Positions 35,815 to 45,740 of a stretch of 64,000 bases of DNA are shown piece after piece. Location of the stretch: NCBI GenBank assembly GCA_045532175.1, contig JAZSFK010000043.1:71019-135018 (forward strand). The letters run 5' to 3'. The notes beneath the pieces are model-generated. The model saw only the letters and a program-made list of their open reading frames with translations, made no database searches and had not been told where the DNA came from. Within the stretch, counting starts at the first letter, position 1. Each line of letters starts with the position of its first letter. Source of the stretch: Fimenecus sp045532175 (GTDB lineage Bacteria; Bacillota; Clostridia; Oscillospirales; Acutalibacteraceae). Made by a program: the position numbers and the translations under genes.

Positions 35815-35855
35815 AAATCATAGTCGAGAGGCGAAACACCCCTCAACAATGATTT
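35815..35855 (-). terminator. possible weak terminator between ytfJ and rluB
   Basis: Outer arms AAATCAT (35815-35821) and ATGATTT (35849-35855) close on an inner GAGG/CCTC stem. The T tract on the minus strand is short, so partial termination is likely at most. Confidence 0.35.
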
Positions 35856-35871
35856 CTTTTATAATCTTATG

Positions 35872-36324
35872 TTATGCGTTTTCTTCTGCAGAAACAGGAA
35901 CAACCTGGTCATTAACGCTATCTACTGCGGACTTAAATGAATTTTCCATTTTAGTCTTGTTGATAACATTAGAAACCTTATCAAACATTTCAGGTACAAG
36001 GCTAACTGCTCTTTCTGCAACATTATCAAATGCTGTAATATGCTTAATATCAACATTTCCATAAGCATCAATAATTAAAAATGCAACAGGAAGAATAGTA
36101 ACACCGGCACCTCCGCCACCGCCAAAAATATCCTTGTTATTCTTTGATGGGAAGTCTGAACCGCCTGATGCGAAGCCATAAGTAACTTTTGAAACTGGAA
36201 TAATTGTCACTCCACCCTCAACCTTCATTGGTTCACCAATGATTGTACTTACGTTAACAAGGTCCTTTACCTTTTCTATTGTTGATTCAAGAATTCCTGC
36301 TGCTGATGATTTATCTTTCATCAT
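35872..36324 (-). CDS. ytfJ: GerW/YtfJ-family sporulation protein
   Basis: 150 residues. The block IIGEPMKVEGGVTIIPVSKVTYGFASGG and the glycine run FGGGGGAGVTILPVAFLII define the family, which is expressed in the forespore and needed for germination in B. subtilis (GerW). The start ATG 36324 follows AAGGTGG. It overlaps the DUF2953 gene by 14 bases. The neighbouring order scpA-scpB-DUF2953-ytfJ-rluB is normal for sporulating Firmicutes. Confidence 0.9.
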   Translation of the reverse strand: MMKDKSSAAGILESTIEKVKDLVNVSTIIGEPMKVEGGVTIIPVSKVTYGFASGGSDFPSKNNKDIFGGGGGAGVTILPVAFLIIDAYGNVDIKHITAFDNVAERAVSLVPEMFDKVSNVINKTKMENSFKSAVDSVNDQVVPVSAEENA

Positions 36325-37024
36325 TTGCACCACCTTCATTTTGATTTATATTATTATTTGATTTATTTTTAATTCCCTTGAGGAATTTTAATACAACTTT
36401 AAATACTAGTCTGAAAACTAAAACAAAAACAGCATTGATAAAGAAAATTGGTCTGATATGTACTGATAAAGCAAACTGTGCACTATTTTTTACACCAATA
36501 AAATCAGGTTCAATTTCACAATCATATTTTTTTACCGGTAACTGAGTACAGATATATGACAATGCCGGAAATATCTTCTGACACATTCTGCCATATTCCA
36601 TAGCCGTTTCAGCAGCGTCGCAACCACCTGTAATAGTCATAAATAAATATAATTCACGGATAACTATATGCTTTTTAAAAGAATGAAACATTTTTCCAAG
36701 AGAATATGCAGCATTATTAATTAACTGTACAACTCCGTCAAAGCCCTGATTGTTATAAAATGTTACGAAAATATTATCCTTTTTTTCCTTTGGTGTTTCC
36801 TCTGACTCCGGCTCTTTTTTTTCTTCCTTAGGCTTCTTTTCTTTTTTAGGTTTTTCCTTTTTGGGCTTATCGCTCTTCTTAGCAGGTAAAATCGGAATCT
36901 TTATAAACAACCAAGAAACATCTAGTTTAAACTCGTCAAAAAACTCTGCATTAATTGTAATTCTTACACTCAAAAGAATTACAAAAAAGGCAATAATACC
37001 AAGAAAAATATATAGTCCCGTCAT
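36311..37024 (-). CDS. DUF2953 membrane protein
   Basis: 237 residues. One N-terminal membrane segment (LYIFLGIIAFFVILLSV) is followed by a striking Lys/Glu-rich linker (residues about 48-85, many KEK and PKK repeats) and a C-terminal domain with another hydrophobic stretch (FFINAVFVLVFRLVFKVVL). DUF2953 genes sit beside ytfJ in spore formers; B. subtilis YtfI is the counterpart. The role is unknown but probably linked to sporulation. Confidence 0.82.
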   Translation of the reverse strand: MTGLYIFLGIIAFFVILLSVRITINAEFFDEFKLDVSWLFIKIPILPAKKSDKPKKEKPKKEKKPKEEKKEPESEETPKEKKDNIFVTFYNNQGFDGVVQLINNAAYSLGKMFHSFKKHIVIRELYLFMTITGGCDAAETAMEYGRMCQKIFPALSYICTQLPVKKYDCEIEPDFIGVKNSAQFALSVHIRPIFFINAVFVLVFRLVFKVVLKFLKGIKNKSNNNINQNEGGANDER

Positions 37025-37057
37025 TAAAACACCTCCTTAATTTATATAATAAATCAA

Positions 37058-37627
37058 TTATTCTTCATCTTGTTCTATATCATTTTTTTGATATTCATCA
37101 GTTGATTCTTCAATGTTCTTTTCTGGAAGCTCAGGCAATTCATCAAGGGATGAAATTGAAAAACATCGAAGAAAATCAGGTGTTGTGCCGTAAACTAAAG
37201 GTCTGCCGGGCAAATCCAATCTACCCTTTTCTTCAATTAACTTTTTCTGACAAAGAGTTGAAATAACACCACTACAGTCAACACCACGAATCTGCTCAAT
37301 AAAAGATTTTGTAACAGGTTGATTATAAGCTATGACAGCCAGAACCTCAAATGCAGCAGCGGAAAGCGGTGTGTTTTTTCGAAGTTCCAAAACATCTCTT
37401 ATAATCTCCGCATACTCAGTTCTTGAAGATAACTGATACATATTGTCAAGCTTAAGCACACAAATTCCGCTGTTTCTCTCATCAAGTTTTGCTGATAAAT
37501 TTAAGATAACCTGTTCACAAACATCCGGCTCAATGTCAAGAGCTTCAGCGATTCTGTCAAGTTCAATAGGTTCACCTGAAGCAAAAAGTATCGCTTCAAC
37601 AGCAGCCTGTAATTTACTTGCTTTCAT
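37058..37627 (-). CDS. scpB: segregation and condensation protein ScpB
   Basis: 189 residues; tandem winged helices with AAFEVLAVIAYNQPVTKSFIEQIRG and LIEEKGRLDLPGRPLVYGTT are diagnostic. ScpB dimers bind ScpA and SMC to form the condensin. ATG 37627 overlaps the scpA stop by one base (TGATG) and follows AGGAG by 8 bases. The acidic tail (residues about 170-189) is ordinary for the group. Confidence 0.92.
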   Translation of the reverse strand: MKASKLQAAVEAILFASGEPIELDRIAEALDIEPDVCEQVILNLSAKLDERNSGICVLKLDNMYQLSSRTEYAEIIRDVLELRKNTPLSAAAFEVLAVIAYNQPVTKSFIEQIRGVDCSGVISTLCQKKLIEEKGRLDLPGRPLVYGTTPDFLRCFSISSLDELPELPEKNIEESTDEYQKNDIEQDEE

Positions 37628-38364
37628 CAATTCCACTCCTCGCTAACATCTGTAAAATCAGAATCTAAAAGTTCAACCTGTGTATCCTCGCCGTCACCTG
37701 TTACCTTTACCTTTTTTGATTTAGTTAATTCAAGAACTGCCAAAAATGTTGCAACAATATCCGAACGGGACTCTGCATCATCAAAGAGAGATTTCCAATG
37801 CGTTTTTGTTCCTTTTTTTGATAGCTTTTTAAATATACTTGAAATCTTTGAGCTGACAGAAACAACCTTTTTAACAACAATTTCGCGAAAGGCTTCAATC
37901 GGTGGCGGTAAAAGTCTCATTTTCTTACCGGTGGCAGAAACATAAGCCGAAAAAAGCTCCTCAGGCTCGTGAAGTCTTTTGTATGTCTGGTCAACCTCAA
38001 TTTTTTCGGCATTTCTAATAAATGTAGAAAATCCTTCTGTATTTTCAGCAAGTTTTTCAGCCATAAGTTTCATATCGCGATATTCAATCAATTCGCCCTG
38101 AAGCTCTTGTTTAAGTTCTTCTGCTTCAGTATAAACCGGTAGAAGTGAAACCGACTTCATATATACCAATCGTGCTGCCATCTCAAGAAATTCGGATGCA
38201 ACATACATATCTTCCTCTTGCATTTGACGGACATATTCAACATATTGTTCGACCAAGGTGACAATTGGTATGTCGTTTATATTCAATTTATGCTTTGATA
38301 TAAGATGCAGGAGCAAGTCCATCGGACCTTCAAATACATCTAATTTATAAGAAATCTTTTCCAT
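37627..38364 (-). CDS. scpA: segregation and condensation protein ScpA
   Basis: 245 residues; starts MEKISYKLDVFEGPMDLLLHLI, the kleisin N-terminus that touches SMC. The C-terminal winged helix, DIVATFLAVLELTKSKKVKV, binds the other SMC head. It begins 9 bases after the M50 gene ends. AAGGA precedes ATG. Confidence 0.93.
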   Translation of the reverse strand: MEKISYKLDVFEGPMDLLLHLISKHKLNINDIPIVTLVEQYVEYVRQMQEEDMYVASEFLEMAARLVYMKSVSLLPVYTEAEELKQELQGELIEYRDMKLMAEKLAENTEGFSTFIRNAEKIEVDQTYKRLHEPEELFSAYVSATGKKMRLLPPPIEAFREIVVKKVVSVSSKISSIFKKLSKKGTKTHWKSLFDDAESRSDIVATFLAVLELTKSKKVKVTGDGEDTQVELLDSDFTDVSEEWN

Positions 38365-38373
38365 AAACTGTCC

Positions 38374-39048
38374 TTAAAAAACTGAAAATGGTATTTCACA
38401 TATTTTTGAAAATAAGCCAATAATAAAGTTCGAAGCAATAGAAAGCGGTCCTGAAAGAACACCTGTTAATATCAAAAGGAAAACAACCAAAACAATATAT
38501 CTTTCATACTGCATAAACTTGAAATAATACTTTGCAGGAATCAAAAGCTGTAATATTCTTGAACCATCCAATGGTGGTATTGGCAAAAGATTGAACACAG
38601 CAAGATTAACATTAACCACACCGGCAAAAAACAAGAAATAGTATATTGCACTTAACAATACGGTAGGATTACTGTAGTAAAACACTTTAACAAGCGTTGC
38701 AAAGAAAATGCAGATAAAAGACATTATCAAATTAGATATTGGTCCTGCAATTGCAGTTAAAGCCATTCCCTTTTTTGGGTCTTTAAAATTTCTTGGATTA
38801 ACATTAACAGGTTTTGCATAACCAAAACCGCAGAGAAAAATCATAACAGCACCAATCGGTGAAATATGAGCCATCGGATTTAAAGTTAATCTGCCGTTAT
38901 ACCTCGGTGTATTATCTCCAAGCTTTGTTGCAATTAAAGCATGTGCATATTCATGAACCGGCATTGTGCAGAAAATTACAAAAAGTCTTGAAAAGAATGT
39001 AATAATAAGTTCAAGAGGTTCTCCGCCTCTTATTAAATCTAAAATCAT
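38374..39048 (-). CDS. M50-family site-2 protease-like membrane protein
   Basis: 224 residues with about six membrane segments. The zinc motif is MPVHEYAHALIATKLGD (HEYAH at about residue 32), and the second metal motif is LLPIPPLDGSRILQ. This is the short YwhC-like group without a PDZ domain. Such rhomboid-sized intramembrane proteases have few known substrates. It is placed before scpA, as in many Clostridia. Confidence 0.88.
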   Translation of the reverse strand: MILDLIRGGEPLELIITFFSRLFVIFCTMPVHEYAHALIATKLGDNTPRYNGRLTLNPMAHISPIGAVMIFLCGFGYAKPVNVNPRNFKDPKKGMALTAIAGPISNLIMSFICIFFATLVKVFYYSNPTVLLSAIYYFLFFAGVVNVNLAVFNLLPIPPLDGSRILQLLIPAKYYFKFMQYERYIVLVVFLLILTGVLSGPLSIASNFIIGLFSKICEIPFSVF

Positions 39049-39076
39049 TTTTTACCAATCTTTCTCTAAAATATAA

Positions 39077-39907
39077 TTATATTCTAAAAGTTACAATTCT
39101 GTCAATATTGTTAAAATCAAAAATTACATTTTTCTCTTTATATGCCCCATCAAAAATGCTGATAACATCCCGACTTTGATTATCCCCACACTCAAATGCC
39201 ATATACCCGTTACATTTCACCTTACTTCTCCATTTTTTAGCGAGACATCGGTAAAAATCCAACCCATCCGTTCCGCCATTCAATGCGGTTATCGGCTCAA
39301 AGGAAACTTCTTTTTGTAAACCTTGAATTTCCTTTGTTGGGATATAAGGTGGATTAGAAACAATTAAATCAGCTAATGGCAAATCGGACAAATCCGTTGT
39401 AAACAAATCATTGTTGAGCAATATTACGTTATTAAGTGAAAGGTTTATTGTATTCTTTTTTAGAAATTCAAAAGCAGTTTTTTCCTTTTCCAATAAGTAA
39501 ACAGTAGCATTTGGTAAGTGTTTTGCAATAGTAAGTCCTATGCATCCCGTGCCTGCACACAAATCAAAAACAACAGGATTTTTTGTGTGCTTCAATTTTT
39601 CTAAAGTAAAATCAACAAGCAACTCTGTTTCAGGTCTTGGAATCAGGACTCCTTCGCCTACGAAAAACGTTAAATCATAAAAATCCCATTTACCTAAAAT
39701 ATACTGTAAAGGTTCTCCGGCTTTTCGTCTGTCAATAACACTGTTTACCAAGCAGATATCGTTATCAGATACAGAATTATCACTGAAAAATATCTTTTCC
39801 CTTTTTATATTTAAAAAATCCTCAAATATGCATTGAGCCTCAAACTCACCGCAATCGGAAAAAGACAACTGAGTCTTACAAAAATCAAACAACTCCTTAA
39901 CCGTCAT
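39077..39907 (-). CDS. prmC: peptide chain release factor methyltransferase PrmC
   Basis: 276 residues. It methylates the GGQ glutamine of release factors. SAM motif FDLCAAGT-type (LCAGTGCIGLTIA) and the NPPY catalytic loop (VSNPPYIPTKEI) are present. It overlaps the DUF1385 gene by 4 bases (ATGA). prfA is not adjacent. Confidence 0.92.
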   Translation of the reverse strand: MTVKELFDFCKTQLSFSDCGEFEAQCIFEDFLNIKREKIFFSDNSVSDNDICLVNSVIDRRKAGEPLQYILGKWDFYDLTFFVGEGVLIPRPETELLVDFTLEKLKHTKNPVVFDLCAGTGCIGLTIAKHLPNATVYLLEKEKTAFEFLKKNTINLSLNNVILLNNDLFTTDLSDLPLADLIVSNPPYIPTKEIQGLQKEVSFEPITALNGGTDGLDFYRCLAKKWRSKVKCNGYMAFECGDNQSRDVISIFDGAYKEKNVIFDFNNIDRIVTFRI

Positions 39908-40884
39908 TTAATCATATCATCCTCCGGATTATCAGTAATAACAGCCTTCATAGATTCGATTGCGACCTCAATTATATCATCAGTTGGTTCAACCGTTGTA
40001 ATTCTTTGCATAAGCAAACCGGGATATGAAAGAATTTTTACAATAAAGTTATCATGCTTACCTGCAAATTTAATAAATTCATATCCAACGCCCATAACAA
40101 ATGGTAATATGGCTATTTTTATAAGCATCCAAAGAATTTTGTTGATATTGGCCAACGATGGAAAAATAAGTACTAAGGAGAATGAAAGCACCATACTCAA
40201 TATAAGCATAACAAACATAAACGCAGTTCCGCATCTTGGATGAAATCTTGACATTTTTCTTACATTTTCAACTGTTAAATCAAGTCCGTTTTCGTAACAG
40301 AATATAGTTTTGTGTTCAGCACCGTGATACATAAACACACGTTTTATCATTGACATCCTTGATACAGCAACCATATAAAGAATAAATATTATTATTCTTA
40401 AAATGCCCTCAAGTAAAGAATGATATTTTGATATGTCGTTATTGGGTAGTATAAATTTGTCAAAAAGGTCCACAAGCTCAATAGGAAACCATAAGAAAAT
40501 AGCCATTGCTAGTAAAACTCCCAAAATTGACGAAACTGTAGTTACTACGGCGGTCATTTTTTCACTCAAATGCTCCGACAACCACTTATCAAGCTTTGAC
40601 ATATCCTCTTCTTTTTCATCTTCTGTAAGTGCTTTATCCGCTGATTTCATAAGATATTTGTAGCCTGTAATCATTGATTCAGCAAACGCCGCAACACCAC
40701 GAATTATAGGTAACCCCAAAATCTTATTTTTTTTCGTAATAGGAACAAATTGTTCGACCTCTGTATCAATAGTTCCATCAGGCATACGCACCGACATAGC
40801 CGTGCCCTTAGGACCTCTCATCATAATTCCCTCTATAAGTGCTTGTCCACCAATAGATGTTTTGTGTTGTTTCTTTTCGTTCAA
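39904..40884 (-). CDS. DUF1385 membrane protein
   Basis: 326 residues. The N-terminus KTSIGGQALIEGIMMRGPKG and MFYHGAEHKTIFCYE-type run (FMYHGAEHKTIFCYENG) are family hallmarks; the rest has about four membrane segments. The function is unknown, though metal-dependent hydrolase activity has been suggested from the conserved His/Glu. Start is TTG at 40884, 10 bases after AAGGAG. Confidence 0.85.
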   Translation of the reverse strand: MNEKKQHKTSIGGQALIEGIMMRGPKGTAMSVRMPDGTIDTEVEQFVPITKKNKILGLPIIRGVAAFAESMITGYKYLMKSADKALTEDEKEEDMSKLDKWLSEHLSEKMTAVVTTVSSILGVLLAMAIFLWFPIELVDLFDKFILPNNDISKYHSLLEGILRIIIFILYMVAVSRMSMIKRVFMYHGAEHKTIFCYENGLDLTVENVRKMSRFHPRCGTAFMFVMLILSMVLSFSLVLIFPSLANINKILWMLIKIAILPFVMGVGYEFIKFAGKHDNFIVKILSYPGLLMQRITTVEPTDDIIEVAIESMKAVITDNPEDDMIK

Positions 40885-40897
40885 AATATATTACTCC

Positions 40898-42301
40898 TTA
40901 CTTTCTTCTTGGTAATGATATGACAACAGTTGTGCCGTTTCCAACTTCACTGTCAATAGTCAAGCTACCCTTGTGTAATTTTATGATTTCATCGGTAACT
41001 GCAAGACCAATACCGCTACCACGAGCACTATTGTTTGCTTTATAGAATTTTTCTTTAATTCTCGGAAGGTCATTTTTTGATATTCCGCAACCGTTATCAC
41101 TGATTATAATCTTAACATATTCACTTTCAGCTTTTAAAGATACTTTTACAAAGCCGTTTTTCTTATTATACTTAAAGCTGTTATCGATTATATTAACAAG
41201 AGATTGTTTGAGACGGTTTTTATCACCATGTATTATAATTCCGTTTTTGGGTATGTCTGTGATTAACTCAATATGTTCACGTTCTGAACGACTTTCAAAC
41301 ACCTTCAGAACCTCTGAAATTTCTTTTACAATATCAATCTGCGAAGTTTTCAACGAAAGTCGTCCGCTTTCCATTCTTGAAAAGTCCAGCAAATCTTCAA
41401 CTAAATCAGTTAATCGTTCTGATTCGTTAACAATAACATCCAACCCTTTATCCAAAAGGACTTCGTCATTTTTTGTTTCTCTGATAGTTTCACCCCAACC
41501 TTTAATAGCGGTAAGAGGTGTTCTTAATTCGTGTGAAACTGTTGAAATGAATTCGTTTTTCATTCTTTCAGCTTTACCAATTTCATAAGCCATATTATTT
41601 ATGGTTTCACAAAGCTGACCAATTTCATCATCATATTTGTGTTTCTCTATTGAAACATCAAAATCGCCTTTTGCAATTTTTGAGGCAGTATCATTTATTT
41701 TTCTTACAGGATTAATGATTGATTTTATAAAGAAAACACCTGAAGTAACAGCGAACGATATAACCAACATCACAGCTATACCGATGATAATCCAAATAAT
41801 GATTATTTGCTTATTTATATCTTCCAGGGAAATTATATATCTTATTGCGCCAGATACACCTTGTTCATTTTCAGGCAAAATATATGTTAGAGCCATTATA
41901 CTCTCACCATTCTTCATTTTGCCTATCCATTCTCCCTTACCGTTTTCGTTCGCCTTAGCATAACCATAATCAGGAAAAGGTTCTCCATCAACTGAAAATC
42001 CGGTTGAAGAAACAACTACATCACCATTTCCGTCGATAACCCAAACCTCCATTACATTTTTATCGGCAAAGCTATCAACAAAATTTTTAGCCATTTTATT
42101 AAAAGCTTCATCATCTGCACCGGTGTTTGAATTAAAATGCGACATAACCAATGAAGTAGCTCTTGAATTTAATGCCATTTTAACTGAGTTATAGTATTGT
42201 CTTTTAATCATTACACCTGAAAAAATTCCAACAGTCAGAATAATTAACACTGTGCTTGCCAGAACGGTCATTACCCAACGTTTAACTATACTATTTTTCA
42301 T
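40898..42301 (-). CDS. sensor histidine kinase of OmpR-type two-component system
   Basis: 467 residues: two membrane segments (about 12-32 and 165-187) flank an extracellular sensor region; then come HAMP (residues about 188-250), HisKA with STVSHELRTPLTAIKGWGE (phosphorylated His), and HATPase with NIIDNSFKYNKKNG, ISDNGCGIS and GSGIGLAV. The organisation matches WalK/ResE/PhoR-like kinases. No PAS domain is evident. It lies 35 bases after its regulator gene. Confidence 0.92.
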   Translation of the reverse strand: MKNSIVKRWVMTVLASTVLIILTVGIFSGVMIKRQYYNSVKMALNSRATSLVMSHFNSNTGADDEAFNKMAKNFVDSFADKNVMEVWVIDGNGDVVVSSTGFSVDGEPFPDYGYAKANENGKGEWIGKMKNGESIMALTYILPENEQGVSGAIRYIISLEDINKQIIIIWIIIGIAVMLVISFAVTSGVFFIKSIINPVRKINDTASKIAKGDFDVSIEKHKYDDEIGQLCETINNMAYEIGKAERMKNEFISTVSHELRTPLTAIKGWGETIRETKNDEVLLDKGLDVIVNESERLTDLVEDLLDFSRMESGRLSLKTSQIDIVKEISEVLKVFESRSEREHIELITDIPKNGIIIHGDKNRLKQSLVNIIDNSFKYNKKNGFVKVSLKAESEYVKIIISDNGCGISKNDLPRIKEKFYKANNSARGSGIGLAVTDEIIKLHKGSLTIDSEVGNGTTVVISLPRRK

Positions 42302-42336
42302 TGAGTATCACCACCTGCCAAATAATTAAAAATGAA

Positions 42337-43041
42337 TTATACAATCCACTTATATCCCATACCCCAAATTGTAGTCAGATGTTTGGGCTGGGAAGGTTCA
42401 TCCTCCACTTTATTTCTTAATCTGTGAATATTAACGTCAACTACCTTTTCATCGCCGAAATATGAATCTCCCCAAACGTACTTTAAGATATCACTTCTGT
42501 CAAGAGCGATATTAGGATTAGTAAAAAAGTATTCAATAATCTGAAACTCCATTTGAGTCAAATCTATTGGAATATTATTTTTAGTGAGTGTATGACTTCT
42601 TAAATCCAAAACGAACTCATTAAGTACAATTGAATTATCATTGGTCTTATCTTTCTCGCTTTCATAAGTCAGTGATACACGTCTATATACAGCATCAATT
42701 CTTGCCATAAGTTCAGATGGTGAAAAGGGCTTGGTGACATAATCGTCAGCACCTACCATAAGGCCTGTAATTTTATCCATCTCTTGAGTTCTTGCTGTCA
42801 ACATAACAATGCCTATTCTTTTACTCTTATCACGAATGTACTTACACACCTCAAGTCCATCTATAATAGGCATATTTATATCAAGAATGACAATATCAAT
42901 TTTATCACTATTCTCGTTATAAATTGTTATAGCATCCTCCCCATTTTCTGCTTCAAAAACCTCATAACCATTTCGTTTTAGGTTTATAACAACAAAATCT
43001 CTGATTGATGCTTCATCTTCTGCAATTAATACATACTTCAT
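42337..43041 (-). CDS. OmpR/PhoB-family response regulator
   Basis: 234 residues: a receiver domain with DDE acid pocket (EDEAS), phospho-Asp in VILDINMPIIDG, and TKPFSPSEL, then a winged-helix output domain (FEIIEYFFTN-like: MEFQIIEYFFTNPNIALDRSDILKYV and VDVNIHRLRNKVE). It pairs with the kinase that follows. The pair sits within a c-di-AMP/wall gene neighbourhood. Confidence 0.92.
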   Translation of the reverse strand: MKYVLIAEDEASIRDFVVINLKRNGYEVFEAENGEDAITIYNENSDKIDIVILDINMPIIDGLEVCKYIRDKSKRIGIVMLTARTQEMDKITGLMVGADDYVTKPFSPSELMARIDAVYRRVSLTYESEKDKTNDNSIVLNEFVLDLRSHTLTKNNIPIDLTQMEFQIIEYFFTNPNIALDRSDILKYVWGDSYFGDEKVVDVNIHRLRNKVEDEPSQPKHLTTIWGMGYKWIV

Positions 43042-43053
43042 ATTAAATACCTT

Positions 43054-44424
43054 CTATATAATAATAAAGTTATCGCTGATATATTCACTATATTCTTTTC
43101 TTATGTCGCTATTAGAAAACTTACACCCATATACATAGGTTTCATTTTCCATAAACTTGTAATAATCGAGATTATCACTTTCCCAGTTCTTTGTATAAAA
43201 AGCTTTTATGGTAAAAAGTTTATCACCATATTTTCCTGAGTTATTAACTTCATAAAAAGTCAATGTATCATCATTATAATTATAAATTGCTGTAAGGCCT
43301 TCATTAAACTCTTCTGAAATAATAAACATATACTTAAAAGTACTGTTATATACGCATTTTTTATCGGTAATTAGCCTTGAATGATTTAGTTCATTCCAAA
43401 CTGTAAGATTTAGCGTACTTGTTTCATTAGTTTCCTTGGCAATAATTTTTGAATGTGGTAACATCTCAAGTGTAGGGATTTCAACGACTCCATCTCTATC
43501 AATATCACAGGAAAATGATTTTGTATCTCTTAAAGTATTTGGCTGTGTAGATTGATTTTGTACATAAAGCGGAAGAGTAATGTCAAACGAATCATGTGAT
43601 ATGTTTACAACTTCGGTAATAACACCATTTTCGCTAATTGTTCCGTCCACAAAAATCCTCGTTACAAATTCACCGCTTTCAATAACAGAATCAGAAACAA
43701 TATTATACACATCAAGCATACCGGTTAAAGAAACGACATGGTCATTAACTACTGAATAATTCTCATCAAAACTTAATATTCGCCCGGATGTTTTCTTTTC
43801 TAAATCAGTAAGGCTTATGTTTATTAAGAATAAATCCATTGATTTATCCGCATTAAAATCTTCAATATAATAATTTGAATACAGTTCACTTCTTAAAAGA
43901 GAGGTTGATACTTCATTATAATTATATATAGAAAGTAATCTGCTACCGATAGAACTAAACTCCGGTAAATTAGTTAAATCTGAGTTATCAACAGGTTTCC
44001 AACTCAAAAGAATTTCACAAGTATTATCGCCGTTGAAATCGGCAAATGAAATCTCGTATATTTCTTCACTTTTGCCTTTAATTTTTGAAACAAAATTCCA
44101 TTCTTCATTTACTTTTTTAAAGATATTGACACAAGCCATATTATCTTCAACTAAATCTGAGTAAAAAACAAATGCTTCTTCAACGCCGTCGTTATTAAGG
44201 TCATAGTAAAGATAGGACGAAGTATATTCTCCATCCAGAGGATTCTTCATAACAATGCCGTCGCTGCCGGATACGGTTTTTTCAAACGCGCTTTGTAACA
44301 AACTGCTTTCACCGCTGAGCTTTGGCGGACGCATTAAACTATCAATCGATTTAATATTGTAGATTCCCAATATGAGTGACATACAAACGATTACTATTAA
44401 AAATGCAACAACGATTTTTTTCAT
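43054..44424 (-). CDS. exported protein with FG-GAP-like repeats
   Basis: 456 residues. A single N-terminal hydrophobic stretch (KKIVVAFLIVIVCMSLILGIY) without a clear lipobox suggests an anchored or secreted protein. Several repeats with DxNxDG-like calcium loops recall FG-GAP/VCBS domains: YYDLNNDGVEEAFVFYSD, FADFNGDNTCEILLSW, DFNADKSMDLFLI and CDIDRDGVVEIPT. No named function. The position between cdaR and a two-component system suggests a role in envelope sensing, which is inference. It ends at TAG. Confidence 0.72.
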   Translation of the reverse strand: MKKIVVAFLIVIVCMSLILGIYNIKSIDSLMRPPKLSGESSLLQSAFEKTVSGSDGIVMKNPLDGEYTSSYLYYDLNNDGVEEAFVFYSDLVEDNMACVNIFKKVNEEWNFVSKIKGKSEEIYEISFADFNGDNTCEILLSWKPVDNSDLTNLPEFSSIGSRLLSIYNYNEVSTSLLRSELYSNYYIEDFNADKSMDLFLINISLTDLEKKTSGRILSFDENYSVVNDHVVSLTGMLDVYNIVSDSVIESGEFVTRIFVDGTISENGVITEVVNISHDSFDITLPLYVQNQSTQPNTLRDTKSFSCDIDRDGVVEIPTLEMLPHSKIIAKETNETSTLNLTVWNELNHSRLITDKKCVYNSTFKYMFIISEEFNEGLTAIYNYNDDTLTFYEVNNSGKYGDKLFTIKAFYTKNWESDNLDYYKFMENETYVYGCKFSNSDIRKEYSEYISDNFIII

Positions 44425-44447
44425 TTATATATCACTCCAAACTATTA

Positions 44448-45740
44448 TTAATTGACTACAACATTTAAGTTGCATTCGCCCACTGCCCAACACTTCTTAT
44501 TTGAAGATATTGTTACTGTGCCTTTTAAAACTTTAGTATCTGTCGTAACTGCCTGTTTAGAAACATCTACTACAATATACACATCACTACCTGTAACCGA
44601 TTCTATGGAATTAACATCACCAATTAAGGTTACAGATTTACTTGCATCTGTTGCAAAACTAATATTATGATTTGTATTGTTGTTCTTGATAGAAATGTTT
44701 GAACTTGGTACGCTAACGGTTTTTGTCACCATTTGTGATGCATCAACGGTTACACTGAAAGAATCAATTGTATCATCAAAAATTTCATAAGACTTAGTTG
44801 AAGCAACATCAATTTGATATATATTCTTTTTATTATAAATATCCGCAAAATCAATAACTGCTACAACATAATTCTCGGTTGTAGAAATATCCTCGACAGG
44901 CACGGCAGCCTTCACTGTTGAAGGATAAACCTGAAACGGAAGTGTATTGTTTATAAGATATGCCGGAGCATTCTTAAACTCAATTACTGTTGGTAATGTT
45001 ACAATTTTTAAAACAGGAAGTGTAACGGTAACGTTAGTCTCGTTAAATGTCAATAAAGATTTATCAATATCAGCATTGTCACTTGTTTTTATTGAAATTT
45101 CAACATCCTTATTAGTTGACTGTGTCAAGACACTATCAATAACTACATCTGCGTTTACAGCTTCAATTTTATTTACAACTGATGCAGGTCCACTTATTGT
45201 CAGTTTATCGGATGAAAGATACGGAGTACCAAGTTTATGGTTTTCAGGAACAATATTATCAATTCTTGAAATAACATTAACCGATATTGGCATCTCTATT
45301 TCTTGAAATTTATCAAAGAAAACATCTATCGAATCATAAGAATAATTTGTAATAGTATAATCCGCGTTTGATTCGTTAGCAGAAACATATATCTTCAAAT
45401 TTGATTGGCCGCTTCCGACAACAGAATCTGTATTAGCTACAGCAGTAAAGTCCTCCGCCTCAAGTGATGACACGATGTATTTTTTACCTGTCACAGTAAT
45501 ATCAACAGTAAACTCGGATTGACCAAAAATCTGCAAACCCATTTTTTCCGGAATGCTGTCTTCATAACGGATTTTAACGGGTACATCCTTTATAACACGC
45601 TGGTCTTGCGGACTTTGCTCTATAGCAACCCACATCCACAAAACAAAAGCAATTATAAACGAACAAACAATAAGAAATCTGTTATTAGATAACAAAGCAG
45701 AAAGTGAATATTTAATTTTCATCTTGTCTTTTTTATTCAT
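44448..45740 (-). CDS. cdaR: YbbR-domain regulator of diadenylate cyclase (CdaR)
   Basis: 430 residues with one N-terminal membrane anchor (FLIVCSFIIAFVLWMWVAIE) and several YbbR repeats outside. CdaR adjusts CdaA activity through the membrane. It overlaps cdaA by 4 bases. GlmM, commonly the third gene of this group, is not adjacent. Confidence 0.9.
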   Translation of the reverse strand: MNKKDKMKIKYSLSALLSNNRFLIVCSFIIAFVLWMWVAIEQSPQDQRVIKDVPVKIRYEDSIPEKMGLQIFGQSEFTVDITVTGKKYIVSSLEAEDFTAVANTDSVVGSGQSNLKIYVSANESNADYTITNYSYDSIDVFFDKFQEIEMPISVNVISRIDNIVPENHKLGTPYLSSDKLTISGPASVVNKIEAVNADVVIDSVLTQSTNKDVEISIKTSDNADIDKSLLTFNETNVTVTLPVLKIVTLPTVIEFKNAPAYLINNTLPFQVYPSTVKAAVPVEDISTTENYVVAVIDFADIYNKKNIYQIDVASTKSYEIFDDTIDSFSVTVDASQMVTKTVSVPSSNISIKNNNTNHNISFATDASKSVTLIGDVNSIESVTGSDVYIVVDVSKQAVTTDTKVLKGTVTISSNKKCWAVGECNLNVVVN